Program-made: the position numbers and the translations under genes
Part shown: positions 33,465 through 49,435 of the stretch, one piece after another
Layout: every line of letters begins with the position of its first letter
Numbering within the stretch: position 1 is the first letter of the stretch
NCBI RefSeq assembly: GCF_000226115.1
Contig: NC_016461.1
Coordinates: 3,038,001 to 3,102,000 of the forward strand
Direction of reading: 5' to 3'
DNA length: 64,000 nucleotides
DNA from: Thermothielavioides terrestris NRRL 8126
Taxonomy: Eukaryota > Ascomycota > Sordariomycetes > Sordariales > Chaetomiaceae
Notes under the pieces: model-generated
What the model was told of the DNA's origin: nothing
Seen by the model: the letters and a program-made list of their open reading frames with translations, nothing else
Databases searched by the model: none

Positions 33465-36354
33465 GGCATTCGGGTAGAGTCTCCAATAGAGGTGGGCCGT
33501 TCTTTGGATTGCTAGGATTCATCTATCTGGGTCCGGAGTTTGCGGGACTTTTGTGGTTTCGATGCCACGTGCCCCGATGTCATGGTCTCAGTCCAACATC
33601 GCTGCCACCGAGAACAAGTTTCAATAAAATCCGAGACGGCAGTTCCCACGGTAGTTTTCGCGGCAAACTAAGTCGTCATATGTTGACCAGATCACAAATC
33701 CAGCACTTCCAGGTGATATCAATCATGCTTTGTGGTGGTTGATGACCAGCACAACGGGCTTACACCAGTGATGTCCAACGTTACTCTCTCGACTCTTGTG
33801 CTCCCCAGTGACACCACGTTTCCGGCTCCAGGAATTACAGTATTCGACTGACGAGGCGTGCTGCCGAGTGGTTAGACTGGCTTCTTTGCCCTCTTAGCCC
33901 AGAAACAATCTGGCAAATGAATTGGCATCGAGCGGCCAGCAATGGACTGCCGGGCCTGGACATTGAACGTTGTTTGCCTCCCAAGAAAGCAGGTTTGGGG
34001 GTCTCTGGTTCATTGTGTCATGCGGTGTACTGTGTAGGACAAGACAACACCTTGGCAATCCAAGCGACTGCCGTTATAACCGGGCTCTGTTACACTCATG
34101 TCAATAGTTGTATTCCGTGGCGGACTTGTGTCTTCCGATGCAAACGGCATCGATGTCCACACCCTCACGATGTATTTCGCGGGCTTTGGTAATTGCGTCA
34201 ACGATTGCCAAAATCCTGGCTAATGCAGGAACGGGATCGAGGGACCTGGACTATCAAGTTTGTCAAACATGAAATGCATTGTCGCTGCTAATCAGTTGGC
34301 GACTCGCCGGAGGGCCGGAGTCGACGCCGCCTCGCGCTTCGGGGCCATGGAACCACAACATACACGGACCGCCAGTACCACCAGCAAGAGCGGACACAAC
34401 GTCGCACCACCTCGCCTGCCTGCATGGACGGAGCGGGATTCCGCAAGGTCCAATCGAGGGCACTAGTGCCCAAAGCCCAGAGACAACCCATTGACGGACA
34501 CGTTGACACGGAGGTTTCTTGCGTGCTGACCGAGACTTCTGAGACCTCCTGAGCGCCGGAACGGCAGCTCACGTTCAATAGTGGGCTGCAACATGGCGTC
34601 GAGCAGCAGCCACCGGAGAAGCAGGACATCAGCTGGGCAGCTATTGGTAGGACAGATATTTGGAAATCAGTCGAGATCATCCAATGGCGGAGGCTCTCGA
34701 GTGCGACTTCTGCAGGCGCAAACGCACGCAGCCGATCTGGAGATGGGGGAAAATGCCTCGGGCCTGGCAGCCAATCTCGGCTGCTCCCGATGCTAGCAAA
34801 CCCAAAGTACTGGAATGTACAAACGAAAGACACGAGATCGGAATCAGGCTAGCAATTGTCATGAGCTCCTCTGATTTAGCAAGAGCGGCCGAGTCTTCAT
34901 TGGCGGAGGGCAGTGCCCGGCACTGTCACGGAGTGTCGGAGTGTTGGCGCGGTTTGGAAACTGCCTGCCTGAAAGGAAGGCTGCATCCCGTTCGGTTCAG
35001 CTGCTGAATATTCTCTCACTCGGAGCCGAAACCACCCTGGATTCTCCCACGTGCTAATCGCTGATGGGGAAAGTCTTCTGATGATCACTTGCGATGTTTG
35101 CTCCCAGCCAATCCCGTCTCACCCTGGCCGGTGCTGGTGCCAACGGTCCGTCGAAGGAAGCTTCAATCGTGTTCCATCCATAGACTTTGATGCGCCTCGT
35201 CGGGCTTGAAACCGCTGTGTATAGCCCGGCATCCAAATCTCCCTCGCATTCCGTCCCCCGACTACCTTACCTAATTACAGCACAAACTGGCATTCCTGCT
35301 CCAGTTTCTTGCTGGGACAGTCCGAGCGCAAGCTGCAGCCGTGAGGCGCGACAACCTGTCGTGATCCTTTTCATGTCCAATCAAGGCCGCCCAGCAGGGC
35401 CCTCGCGTTTCACAGGCAATATGGAGTGTGCTCCTCTCTCTAGCGGCGCTAGGCTACGGGCAGGAGGGCCAACAGTGCACATCGGGCGGTACAAACCGAC
35501 TTCGGGCGGAAGAGAAAGAGAGTTATGAAGCCGACTTGGCAGACAGAGCATTACCTTGATTTCCCTTCTGCGTTCGTGCCGGGTCTCTTCGGTCACTGGG
35601 CGGACACAAAGCTACCTGGGGACAGTGTGAGCGGCCTCGCGACTTATGCAACCTCCGCTGCTGCTCTCGGGTCCCTGCTTGATCTGGGAATGACCAGGCT
35701 CATCTCATCTTATCGATGTTTGACGGGGCTTCTTCTCTCTCGCGACAAGGGGAGGAAACAGTCTCGACAGCTGCACGCCAGGAGCAAAGCAAACTTCCTT
35801 CTGTCCCGTCTTTGCAGTCACAGACGTGGTTTACCTCGAGTCACATGTTGCAGAGTACACCCAATTTCTTGAGAACCTGCCCACTTCCAAGAGCTACTGT
35901 ACCTGGTTGCGGCTCCTCCATCGAACTTCTCGCCCACAGCCCAAGCTGACTGCAACCTCGGGCACATCGCCGGGACCCAAACAACCGGCATTATTTTCCC
36001 GACTCTCATCAAAACAACTTCATGGTCTTGTTTCTTGCCTTGGTTGTGACGCCGGCACTGGACATTGACAACGAAACGACTACGACCTGACAATTCGTCT
36101 CTCCGCCTCGGGGTGACCCCGCGCCTGCGATTGCAGCAACGAGTGAGAACCGCATCGCCAAGATTCAAGCAGCTGCTTGCCACATAAGCAGCAAGTAAGC
36201 AGCCTTGGCACTGTAATCCGATAGGCGTGCGCCGCCAGCCTTACGGATCATCGAGGTTCAGCTGCAGCTTCCTGCTCGGACTTAGGTCGACCGGCCTATT
36301 TCTCTCGATTCGTGACTTTCACTCAGCTCGGCTTCCTTCCGGGTCTGGCTCGTA
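33465..36354. other. Long intergenic region before the receptor gene
   Basis: No supported gene in 2.9 kb. A tRNA-like A box (GCCGAGTGGTTAGACTGG) near 33872 has no matching B box. The last few hundred bases form the likely promoter and long leader of the G-protein-coupled receptor. Confidence 0.45.
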
Positions 36355-38190
36355 ATGGAAGCTCGGGAAGGCAGCCCTGGAGAGAACGACTACATGAACC
36401 TCACCGCCGCGGAACGAGAAACCATCGAGCACATCGAGCGGCTGGGCGCCGCCATCAGCCTGTTCGGAGTGTGCCTCATCTTCATCACCTACGGCGTCTT
36501 CAAGCGCGTCCGCACCGTGCCCAACACCTTCATCTTCTTCGCCTCGATCGCCAATGTCGGAGCCAGCATCGCATGCCTGATCGGCTACGCCGGCCTCGCT
36601 GCCGGCGACTCGTCGGCTTTATGCCAGGCTCAGGCGTTCCTGCTAGAAATGTACCTGCCTTCAGCCACTCTGATGCGGTCGAAGATGCATCTCCGCTGAC
36701 CCATTCGCCAGGTTCATGCAGTCGGACCCTTGGTGGTCGTTCGCCATGGCCGTCAACGTTTACATGGTCTTCTTCATGAGCTACCCTCCCAACGACTTGC
36801 ACAAGCACTTGTGGCTGTACTGCCTCATCTGCTTCGGGATACCCGCGATTCCAGCATTAATTTGCCTCTTCTATGCGCCCAATGGCCAGCGGATCTACGG
36901 AAATGCCACGGTGAGCTCGCCTCGGCCACCCTGCTTCTCCTCGTCTCTCACCGCTAACGGTTTGCCTACAAGTTGTGGTGCTGGATCAGTGATTCATACA
37001 GCCAACTGCGCATCTTCACGTATTATCTTCCAATCTGGGCCTGCATTTCCTTGTCCGCAGTTATCTACGTGGCGGTCGGCTACCATGTGTTCCGCCAGCG
37101 CAACCAGCTGCGCAACTTGACTCTCAGCAATCAAGCAAAGGACGTCTACGGCACCGAGCTGAGCAACGCCATTGAGAAGGTATGTCAACGGCCCCTCCAG
37201 CATCTTCCTCCCGTGGCGAAGCCCGGAGTTTCATGGACCAATACCGGTCCTGCTTCTTGCCTGTCATATGAAGCTGACTTCGGCGATTCACAATACCAGA
37301 AACAACAAGCCTACGGCACTGTAACGACCGAAGTCCGCGTGACCGCAGAGTCATCCGGCAGCCAAACACCACCCTCAACGCCCGAGGGGTCCATCGCGCC
37401 GGTCTTGCACCGCGCCCAGACCCCCGCAGCCCGGCCGGACCCGTGGGGCTTGCCCCCCTTCGACAGCGCCGACGACTACGAAGCCGACCCGATCTCCCCA
37501 ACCACCATCATCACCACCGCCACTGTCACCGCCATCCACCCCCCCAGGCCCTACACCACCATCTCCAGCATCACCTCCGTCCGACCACGCGAGACCACCA
37601 CTACCACCACCACCGCTGCAGCTGCCTCTGTAGCAAAACCGCGCCGCAGCCTCCGGCAGGCAGCCTTGCAGACCTGGCGCAGATTCGCCGCCAAGCTGGC
37701 CAACCTGGACCCGATCAAGCTGGCGTACCTGCGCACGTCTTTTGTCTTTGCGCTCTCCATCCTCGTCACCTGGACCCCGAGCAGCATCAACCGCGTCTAC
37801 GCGCTGGCCTACCCGCAGCGCGCCAGCTACGCGCTCAACCTGGCCGGCGCCGTCGTCCTGCCGCTGCAGGGGCTGTGGAATGCGGTCATTTTCGCTGCGA
37901 CGAGTTGGAATGTGTTGAAGGGTGAGTTTGGAGAGTGGAGGTGGGGTTCTGGTGGTGGTGCCGGTGGCGGTGGTGGTGCCGGTGGTGGTGGTGGTGGTGG
38001 GTGGCGGGGGTGGTGTGGATTGGGGTCGTCGCGGCGGCGAGTGAGTGAGGATCATCAGCTTCACCACCGAGCGGGGACGGTGGCGGCCGCGGGATTTCGA
38101 AGTAGGAATGGCAGCGTGCCTGAGAATCGGGAGATGCCTACGCTGCCGCGCATGGCGAATGTGCGCGTTATCAGGGGCGGTTCGCTCTGA
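36355..38190 (+). CDS. Seven-transmembrane G-protein-coupled receptor (cAMP/Git3-like)
   Basis: Model: exons 36355-36650, 36712-36910, 36973-37179 and 37300-38190, 530 residues. After a short polar N-terminus come hydrophobic segments LGAAISLFGVCLIFITYGVF, NTFIFFASIANVGASIACLI, a segment ending LCQAQAFLLEM-FMQSDPWWSF (joined by intron 1), AMAVNVYMVFFM, LYCLICFGIPAIPALICLF and YYLPIWACISLSAVIYVAVG. A long cytoplasmic loop follows, rich in T, P and S (about residues 245-370). Then come FVFALSILVTWTPSSINRVY and LAGAVVLPLQGLWNAVIFAA. The PLQGLWNAVIF motif in the last helix and the long third loop fit the fungal cAMP-receptor-like or Git3-like class that couples to G-alpha in nutrient sensing. The tail has a glycine tract encoded by GGT repeats (37951-38003). 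Intron 3 (120 bases, no stop) is in frame, so its retention would still give protein. Confidence 0.85.
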
Positions 38191-39000
38191 GAGTGGGTGA
38201 AGTGGGGGGGTGTAAGCCAGGGGGCAAGTGAAGTGTGTTTGGCGCTTTTTGGGTTGCGTTGCGTTCCTTCTCACTAATTTTCTCCACCAAGCTAGGCTTG
38301 GTTCCTTTACCCTTCGCCTTTCCTTCTCTCCTTGCTTTTGGGTGTGTTCGGTGTTCAAGGTGAGGGGAATGGTCGGTTGGTCTGGCTCTGACAGGGCCCC
38401 TATACCCGGGATTCTGGCTCATTTTTTTTTTTTTTCTTTGTGCTTGTTCTTTCTCTCGTTGACTTCGACCTGCCAAGCAGCCGGGGATGCCACTTTCAAG
38501 CAGTAGTTGGTATTTGTTCTGGGAACAACTGCTATTCGTTGCTATGGTTTTTGGCCCTGACTCGCCGCCCACGGGTCTGGATGTTTCGAGACAAGTATCC
38601 AAGAGGTGGTCTATATGGTCGGAAACTATCTGAGAGCAACTGGCGGTGGGTAACTAGACTACTTGGAGACATGATTCTTTGGGCGAACCAGGCCCAGCTC
38701 AATCTAAGAATGCGTAGATTGCTTCTTCTCCGTCCTAGTGACGCAGGTCTCAATGGTGGTTCGGAGGCAACACAACACAGCTCAGCGTTCCGAGGCGGGA
38801 TGGAAAGTGGAATAAGGCCCGGAACGTTCGTGGTTGCGTATACTAGTAGTCCAGGGCCTTCAAGTGACCATGTTTATAAAGCTCGCCGATGCCCCCGAGT
38901 ATCACTTCTCTACCCCTAAATGACGGCGGCAGTGATTAACTACCCATCACTAGCTTAGTAAAATACCCTGGGAGCCGTATACGTCCACAGGCCCTGTCCT
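38191..39000. other. Intergenic between convergent receptor and glucosidase genes
   Basis: Holds the 3' ends of two convergent genes. A run of T at 38422-38436 is present. No other gene seen. Confidence 0.5.
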
Positions 39001-42954
<3,954 letters not shown>

Positions 42955-43960
42955 ATGGACCCCTCCTCCTTCTCGCCGGCACAATGGTGCCAGGCCTTCT
43001 TCTTCGCCGTCGGCCTGTTCATAGTCAGCATCCACCTGGCCGGGCCCCTGTCGCTCAAGATCAACTGGCTCGGCTACGGCCCGCGCACCCTGGGCGCCGG
43101 CGGCGGCGGCGCCCGCAAGCAGCCGGCCACCGCCGTCGCCATCGCCGTCCCATCGCGCGTTTCCGTGCCCCACTCCTGGTTCATCTCCTTCTACTACACG
43201 TCTGTCTTGCTCTCCGCCTTCTGGGCGCACCAGCTCTCGACGCGGGGCGCCATCGCCATGCGCCTCGTCCGCTGGCAGGCCGCGGCCGGCGGGCCGTCCA
43301 TGACGGTCACCCAGGTCGCGCTGCTGTGGGCCATGATGCTGTTCCAGGGCCTGAGGAGGCTGCTTGAGTGCGTGCTGGTGATGAAGCTCTCGGCAAAGTC
43401 CACCATGTGGGTTATGTATTGGGTTGCTGCCGAGGGCTTTTATCTGTGCATGAGCATTTCCGTGTGGATCGAGGGATCAGGTGAGTGATTACGCTTCTTA
43501 CCCCATCCTTCCCGTCTAGAGTCGGAGTTAGCCCACATATTAACTATCTGCCTTACAAGGTGCCATCCTCGAGACGCCGGATCCGGTCGCTGCTTTGGAT
43601 CCGCTATCTATCGCCAACGCGAGGACGGCCATCGCCCTGGTTTTCTTTCTTTCCGGTGCGCTCTTGCAGAACCAAAGCCACCGCCATCTGGCCAGCCTTG
43701 AGAAGTACTCGCTGCCCAGCGCAGGCATGTTCAAGTACATCATCTGCCCGCACTACACGGCCGAGTGTCTGGTGTACCTAGGCCTCGCGCTGGCCGCGGC
43801 ACCGGAAGGTCGAGTCTTGAACACGACGCTCCTCGCCGCCCTGCTCTTCACGTTCACGAACCTCGCCATATCAGCCAAGACGACTCGGGACTGGTACAGC
43901 GAGAAGTTCGGCGCCGATAAAGTGGCCAAGAAGTGGAACATCTTGCCCTTTGTCTTTTGA
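42955..43960 (+). CDS. Polyprenol reductase-like (steroid 5-alpha-reductase family, Dfg10/SRD5A3)
   Basis: Model: exons 42955-43480 and 43560-43960 (intron of 79 bases, donor GTGAGT), 308 residues. The protein is strongly hydrophobic, with about six membrane segments. It ends in the steroid 5-alpha-reductase C-terminal domain: FKYIICPHYTAECLVYLGLA carries the conserved proline-histidine-tyrosine and glutamate, and the terminal block has TTRDWYSEKFG and KKWNILPFVF. In the Dfg10/SRD5A3 branch these enzymes act in the ER membrane in the polyprenol-to-dolichol pathway that supplies N-glycosylation. Size and the C-terminal motif favour this branch over the enoyl-CoA reductase Tsc13, but I did not compare them formally. 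The ATG at 42955 is the first in the frame and precedes the first hydrophobic segment. Confidence 0.85.
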
Positions 43961-45770
43961 AGCATCGGGCAAAGCAGGGGCGATGGGTGCAAGAGGCCAA
44001 TCTTGCGTGGAGTCGTCCCTTGGATGGCGTTTGCGAACAGGGGTGGCTGTTTCGACGATTTGCAAGCGCGTCACTTTCTTCCGCAGCCGGCGTGCTGAGA
44101 GGGTCTGGACAGGACAAGGAGCACAAAACCGAAGCTGCAGCTGGCTTCCCGCTGCAGAGACGTTGCGGGAGGCCTCTCATGCTCTCGTTGTACAGGTAGC
44201 TGGGCTACGGTGACATCGTGGAACTGGCTGGTAGGGTGCACTCTCGTTCTGCAAGCGGGCAGAGAGTCCAGACTCCCTTTGGTGAAGGTCTTAGTCGTAC
44301 ATGCAGATTCCCGTATCCTCTATGGAAAGCAAGGCGGTCGCTGAAGATGTCGGCAGGCGAGAGACAGCAATGTAAAGGTGGGAAAGGGCCAGATCTGGCA
44401 CGCCAGGGAGTACCGCATACCCCTTGCATTAGCCAGGTCGCTTGGTGACCAGTAGAGCCACCACATAGGCGACACCATGGTCTAGACCGGAGCTCAGTGA
44501 ATGTGGCGCCTGGGATAAGAGACCGTAGGACTAGCCAGCTAGCGACTCGTGCGACTTGGTGTACCATGGCATTTGTCTGTGCCAGTCTCGGATTTCCACG
44601 TCAAGCCTGTAACCACGGTCCACAACCTAGGTCGTTCCTCCGGGCTCTCCTTCCAGCCGCCAGGTTCCCGGTATTGTTCAAGCACAGCAGGTCGGTCATC
44701 TGCCGGATCTGGTTCTCCGAGACTCCGGTGGTAAGACCGTAATCCCGCAACATGTGCATGCCTGTTACAGCTTCCTCAGACGTGGCTAGAGTTGACACTC
44801 GATGGCGAGGACAGCGTTGCAAGCGAATGGGTACATTCAGTACAACCGAAGTGTCGCGACTCTCCGCATGACGAAGTCTTTGGTTGCGCCCGGACTTGTT
44901 AACCGAATTGGCGTCTAGTTCCTGTCAACGGTGCCCGGTCCCGAATCCTTCTCGGGCACCTCGCGACATCAACGGAGGAACAAGTATGCCTGTCTCTTTC
45001 CGTGCAGCTCTTCCCCAACACGTCAAGAGGATAAGGCATTACAACAGCATGTAGAGTCACAAGTGGCCGGGAGATGCCCCCTGATGGGACTGATGGGACA
45101 CATAAGCCGGAATATCATGATCGGGGAGGGAAGTTTATGGTGTTCGGCTGGTTGAGCCGTGAACACCCGCACCTCTGTCAGGCGAAGGCATTCTGTGGCA
45201 TGCTACACATGACTCACCACAGCAGTCAGGTTAAGCAAGCAAGCGAACAGCAGTTGCTCAGAACAGTGAGACGGACAAAGCAGGTATTGCAATATCCGGC
45301 CAGCAGGTCCATGACCTCAAGGAGCAACTGCTGGAGTCTTGGCCGGAGCCAATGAGGAGAGCAACAGCGAGCTGAACGGTACGCTGTAACATTAGTCGGC
45401 GGCGGACAAGACCAGACATCAACTGCCACGATAGAGAAAACGTCCGACTGGCCTGTCTCACACGGTACCACTTCAACCCAATGGTCCTGCACCAGCCGGT
45501 TTCCCCGGATCTCCGGCAAGCGAAGCCGGCGCTCGCCACTGGGCGGGCCCGGTCCGCCAGCCCGCCGCGCAGCTCACCACTCGCCGGGTTAACCGGCCTG
45601 CCCTGGAGCAACATCACACGAAGGCTGCAGGTTTCCGCGTGCCGGAGACCACGTCAACGAACGCTGCGGGGGAGAGAGCCTGAGGGCAAACATCGATGTG
45701 GTCATGCCACAGCGGAGATCAGCTGACGCAACAGCGGAGGACGACTCGGCCGGAAGAGGGAGCAGAAAAA
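43961..45770. other. Intergenic, no gene recognised
   Basis: 1.8 kb of normal composition. Several overlapping short frames but no motif, repeat or RNA gene that I can support. Confidence 0.45.
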
Positions 45771-45773
45771 TGA

Positions 45774-45780
45774 TATAAAA
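45774..45780 (+). promoter_or_regulatory. TATA box candidate
   Basis: TATAAAA lies 42 bases before the first ATG (45822) of the transcript expected for the uncharacterised gene at 46106-46696. Spacing suits a start of transcription near 45805. Confidence 0.45.
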
Positions 45781-46105
45781 GCGCTGTCAGCACAACCGCC
45801 GCTCTCACAGACAGCTCTCCGATGAAAGGAGCGTCATCACAAAGGGCAACCTTCCATCATCCGACAGACTTGATCAAGCGAGAAAAGTCCACGGCCCCCA
45901 ACGGCCAGCACTCGATCCACTCAGACGACAAGACAGAAACCAAGACAACTCCTGGCTTCTAGTCAGTCCGCCCCCATCGCCCTCCGAGAACTTCCACATC
46001 CCCAACGACGGCTACTACATCGTGCTACGCAAACGCAGCCGCGTGAGCCCAACGACGACGACAACGACAACACCATCAACAGCCCTACCCAAAACACCCA
46101 TCATC

Positions 46106-46696
46106 ATGGCCAACCACGCCATGCCCAGAAGCGAGGACGACGAGTTCTTCAACGCCGGCTCGTCCCAAACCCGCAGCGGTTACCCGCGGCGGCGGTCCCA
46201 CCAGCAGCGGCAGCAACCCCTCGCCTACCCCAGGCACCGCCAGCTCGGAGCGGAGGGGTCTTCGCAAGGCCGAGCGGACGCGTCCAGCGTGGCCGCGACG
46301 GGGGCCGCGCGGGAGGCGGCGACGGGCAGCGGGGCCGATCCGTACGAGCCTGCTGTTGCTGCCACGCTGGACGCGTCGCACTCCGGGACCGCGACCGGGT
46401 CCGGGTCCAGGACCGGTGCAGGGTCCTCCAGTTCGACGGCCGGGCCGGCGGCGGGATCGACGGCGGCGGGCGGCGCGGCGGGGTCGTCGTCGTCGTCGTC
46501 GTCGTCATACTTGACGGAAGGCAACGTGCAGCGCACGTCGGCCTTCTACGAGTACGTACGGAAAGAGCGGGACAAGAGCGAGGAGGTTGAAGGGTCCGCG
46601 GCGGGGGAGGAGGAGGAGGCGTCGTCGGCGTCGGCGAGGGAGGAGGCGATTCTGCGCGTCATAGAGGAATTCAAGGAGAAGAGGAAGGGAGGTTAG
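46106..46696 (+). CDS. Uncharacterised low-complexity protein (N-terminus uncertain)
   Basis: From the first in-frame ATG the product is 196 residues. It has a polar start (MPRSEDDEFFNAGSS), a basic Q/R-rich patch, a long alanine/glycine/serine region, and eight consecutive serines encoded by a GTC/TCG-type trinucleotide tract (about 46481-46506). A compact end follows: YLTEGNVQRTSAFYEYVRKE, an acidic stretch and a basic helix EEAILRVIEEFKEKRKGG. The end looks conserved; the middle looks disordered. The frame is open upstream to about 45778 and reads protein-like there (ENFHIPNDGYYIVLRKRSR) without an ATG. The first ATG after the TATA box (45822) is in another frame, so an upstream exon joined by a short intron is likely. 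No function assigned. Confidence 0.6.
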   Translation: MANHAMPRSEDDEFFNAGSSQTRSGYPRRRSHQQRQQPLAYPRHRQLGAEGSSQGRADASSVAATGAAREAATGSGADPYEPAVAATLDASHSGTATGSGSRTGAGSSSSTAGPAAGSTAAGGAAGSSSSSSSSYLTEGNVQRTSAFYEYVRKERDKSEEVEGSAAGEEEEASSASAREEAILRVIEEFKEKRKGG

Positions 46697-46888
46697 GAGG
46701 AGAGAGTCCTGTAAGCTTGTGTTAGTGCACGGCCTTCGGTTCGTTGTCTTGGATGGGCAAGGGACGAACATGGAGACCGCAGATGCGATGATCTTACAAA
46801 ATGCTTGGGACCAGCTAGGCAGAACCCGTCCAAATCAAGCCGTTTTTAACGCCGTTTTTAATAGTCACAGCATGGCAACTGAGAGCTC

Positions 46889-47717
46889 CTACAGTCGATC
46901 CTCCGGCTTCTTCCACCCAAACGTGGCAGTCACTTCCCCGATGGCCCCGCGAACGCTATCCACCAATGCCTTGACCAATCCCTGGCCACGTCTTCTCGCG
47001 TTTCCAGTGTCGACCATGCCAGCAGCAGCCGATGTCGACGGCTCGCTGCCCATGGTGGGAAGCACGTTGTCGCTCGCCGAGAGGCTGACAAACAGGGAAA
47101 AGGGGACAAGCCAGACACACAGGCCAAAGTAGGAGGCGATCTCGGTGAAAGAGGGAATGTCGTCGGGGGTGTCATAGTACGAAGTCATGTTCTGGTAGGC
47201 GCGCTCCTGGTGATGGGAGAAGTGCTTGAACCAAACGTAGTGGTTGAGCAGGACGAGAACTACAAAAACAACAAACTCTTGGTCAGCCGACGCCCGAACC
47301 ACCAGTCCAGCACAGCACCACCCACCGCAAGAAGCCAGGAACAGCGGATCCGTCAGTTTAACGAAGGGGAAGCGGCGCATGTTCCCCAGGTATACGAAGT
47401 GCGAAAAGATGCCCAAGAGCGTCGGCAGGAAGGGGAATCGGTCGACCACGCAGAGCAGGAGCTGCAGCGCCATGATGGAGTAGATCAGCCGCGTCAAAAA
47501 GCGTTTGGCCATCACGGTGTGTTCCTCGACAAGCTCAGAGAGGTAGTAGAGCCCAGATGCTGAGACCGGTCAGCACTCGCACTCTCAATTCCAAGACGTG
47601 CATGCGAAACGGAGGAGAGAAGAGAGACGTACCTATGGCAAGCGTCATGAAGCAGAAGCCCACGACGGAGCCGAGATATCCGAGGAGTGGTAGAATCCAC
47701 ATTTTGCTTTTTTTCAT
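46889..47717 (-). CDS. SVP26: Svp26/Tex261 family ER-Golgi cargo receptor
   Basis: Model: exons 47717-47633, 47559-47326 and 47259-46889 (introns of 73 and 66 bases), 229 residues. It is an integral membrane protein. Yeast Svp26 recruits type II membrane proteins, including mannosyltransferases, into COPII vesicles and helps keep them in the early Golgi. Family features are restored by splicing: WILPLLGYLGSVVGFCFMTL, then ASGLYYLSELVEEHTVMAKR, SIMALQLLLCVVDRFPFLPT, and the FVYLGNMRRFPFVKLTDPLF segment. LNHYVWFKHFSH follows, and then SFTEIASYFGLCVWLVPFSL as the fourth membrane segment. The cytosolic tail of about 60 residues (SASDN onward) is polar and ends KPEDRL. The gene is convergent with the gene ending at 46696, only 192 bases away. 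Confidence 0.93.
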
Positions 47718-48325
47718 CCACTCGAGCGGCGAAGGTTCATGTCAGACTGCGTGCGAGGTTGGGAGAAAGAACAGACACCTGTGAAGAGCTGCCGGCGTGG
47801 CCAATTGAAGTCGCACATTTCAGGGGCAGCGAACAGCTTGCGTGTCTTGGCGGAATGACGTCTGTCTGGAAGGATCCCGTCCAGGGTGAGGTGTCCACAG
47901 CGGGGATCCATGTCTGGTTGAGTCCGGACCGGCAGATCGTTGATCCTTATCCTTCGAGATTGCGATTCGTGCTGGCTAGATAAGATTAGATAAAGAAATT
48001 CTTATCGCCCACACATCAGAATTCATGAACCAAGTTGGAGGGCGAGCGTGAACTTCCGAGGTTGAGTAAGAGACCTGACGGAGACCAGCGGCGATCATTG
48101 TTCCATTTTCATATCTTCTTGCTAGGAACGGCCCCTTTCCGTCCGGTAGAGTCCGCTGCTTCGCCTGCCTTCTCGGTCCTGAACCATTGTGCGGACCCCA
48201 CCCCGCTCCAAAGTTCGCCGAGTTGCGACAACACCTCCGCCCACTCACGCTACGGACGGATACACGTCGGTGAACAAGGCCTCGAGTGCTTTTCTTGCCT
48301 CGGGTCTCTGCCCGAATCAGTCACC
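47718..48325. other. Divergent promoter region between SVP26 and BUD23
   Basis: 608 bases shared by two divergent genes whose starts are at 47717 (minus) and 48326 (plus). It contains TAGATAAGATTAGATAAAG near 47977, two GATA-type sites. No gene. Confidence 0.5.
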
Positions 48326-49222
48326 ATGTCGCGTCCCGAGGACACTCTGTGCGCCCTGCTCCCACCCCGCCATTCTTAACAACGCAACTGATCGTCGCAC
48401 AGCGCGGCCGATGTCTACTACGACGATGTCGAAGCACGCAAGTACACGACCAGCTCCCGCATACAGAATATCCAGGCCTCCATGACAAGACGAGCCCTCG
48501 AACTTCTCAATCTGAAATCCCCGAGCTTGATCCTCGACATTGGCTGCGGCAGCGGCCTGTCGGGGGAGATCTTGTCGTCGGTGCCCGAAGACGAAGGCGG
48601 GCCACACGTCTGGGTGGGGATGGACATCAGCGCGTCCATGCTGGACATCGCGCTGCAGAGGGATGTCGAAGGCGATTTACTGCTCGCGGACATCGGGCAG
48701 GGCGTACCATTCCGCCCTGGTACCTTCGACGCCGCCATCAGCATCAGCGCCATCCAATGGCTCTGCAACGCCGAAAACAGCGAGACGTCGCCTGCCGGCC
48801 GGTTAACGCGCTTCTTCAACGGGCTGTATGCGTCTCTGAAGCGCGGCGGCATGGCCGTGTGCCAGTTCTACCCCAAGAACGACGCGCAGAAGCAGATGAT
48901 CACCTCGGCCGCCGTCAAGGCCGGCTTTGGCGCCGGTCTGCTCGAGGACGACCCTGACACGAAGAATGTCAAGGTCTACCTGGTGCTGACAGTCGGGAGC
49001 AGCGCTGTGGCCAGCAAGGGTGGCGACATCACGGGCGTCGTGGACGGCATGGACAATGTCGAGGTGCTGGACAACCGGAAGAAGGCGAAATCCGGCAAGG
49101 GCGAGATCAAGAAGGGCAGCAAGGCCTGGATCATTAAGAAAAAGGAGCAAATGGAGCGCAAGGGAAAGATCGTCAAGGCTACGTCCAAGTACACTGGACG
49201 GAAGCGGCGGCCTCGTTTCTAA
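48326..49222 (+). CDS. BUD23: 18S rRNA (guanine-N7)-methyltransferase Bud23
   Basis: Model: a 23-base first exon 48326-48348 (MSRPEDT), a 54-base intron and exon 2 48403-49222, 280 residues. Bud23 with its partner Trm112 methylates a guanine of 18S rRNA during small-subunit assembly in the nucleus. The N-terminus ADVYYDDVEARKYTTSSRIQ is the Bud23 signature. The SAM-binding motif LDIGCGSG is at about 52-59, with VGMDIS as the next acidic motif. The C-terminal WBS-type tail is lysine-rich (KKGSKAWIIKKKEQMERKG, SKYTGRKRRPRF) and probably binds RNA. The donor GTGCGC is not consensus, but the joined reading MSRPEDTLAADVYYDD is what the family has, and a CAACTGATC branch-like site with CACAG acceptor follows. 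Confidence 0.93.
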
Positions 49223-49435
49223 GGTTCCAATCCTATGCTCTCCCCATTTTTTTGCTTTCAGGGTTTGCATGGAGCGGCGTTTCTGGCGCGGCGACGAAAA
49301 GCCTGTATGGCTTGCTATATTCTTTCCTTTCCTAATCGAATCTCTGATACCCATTTTTGCTATATTCTTCATCCTCCGGTTGGCCCTCTGGTCTGACATC
49401 CCGACTCCCTCCCGCTGGTTCAACTCTTACCTCAG

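Noticed and set aside
33865..33905. tRNA-like A box GCCGAGTGGTTAGACTGG
   Set aside because: No B box, T arm or acceptor complement follows; a chance match to Ser/Leu tRNA start.
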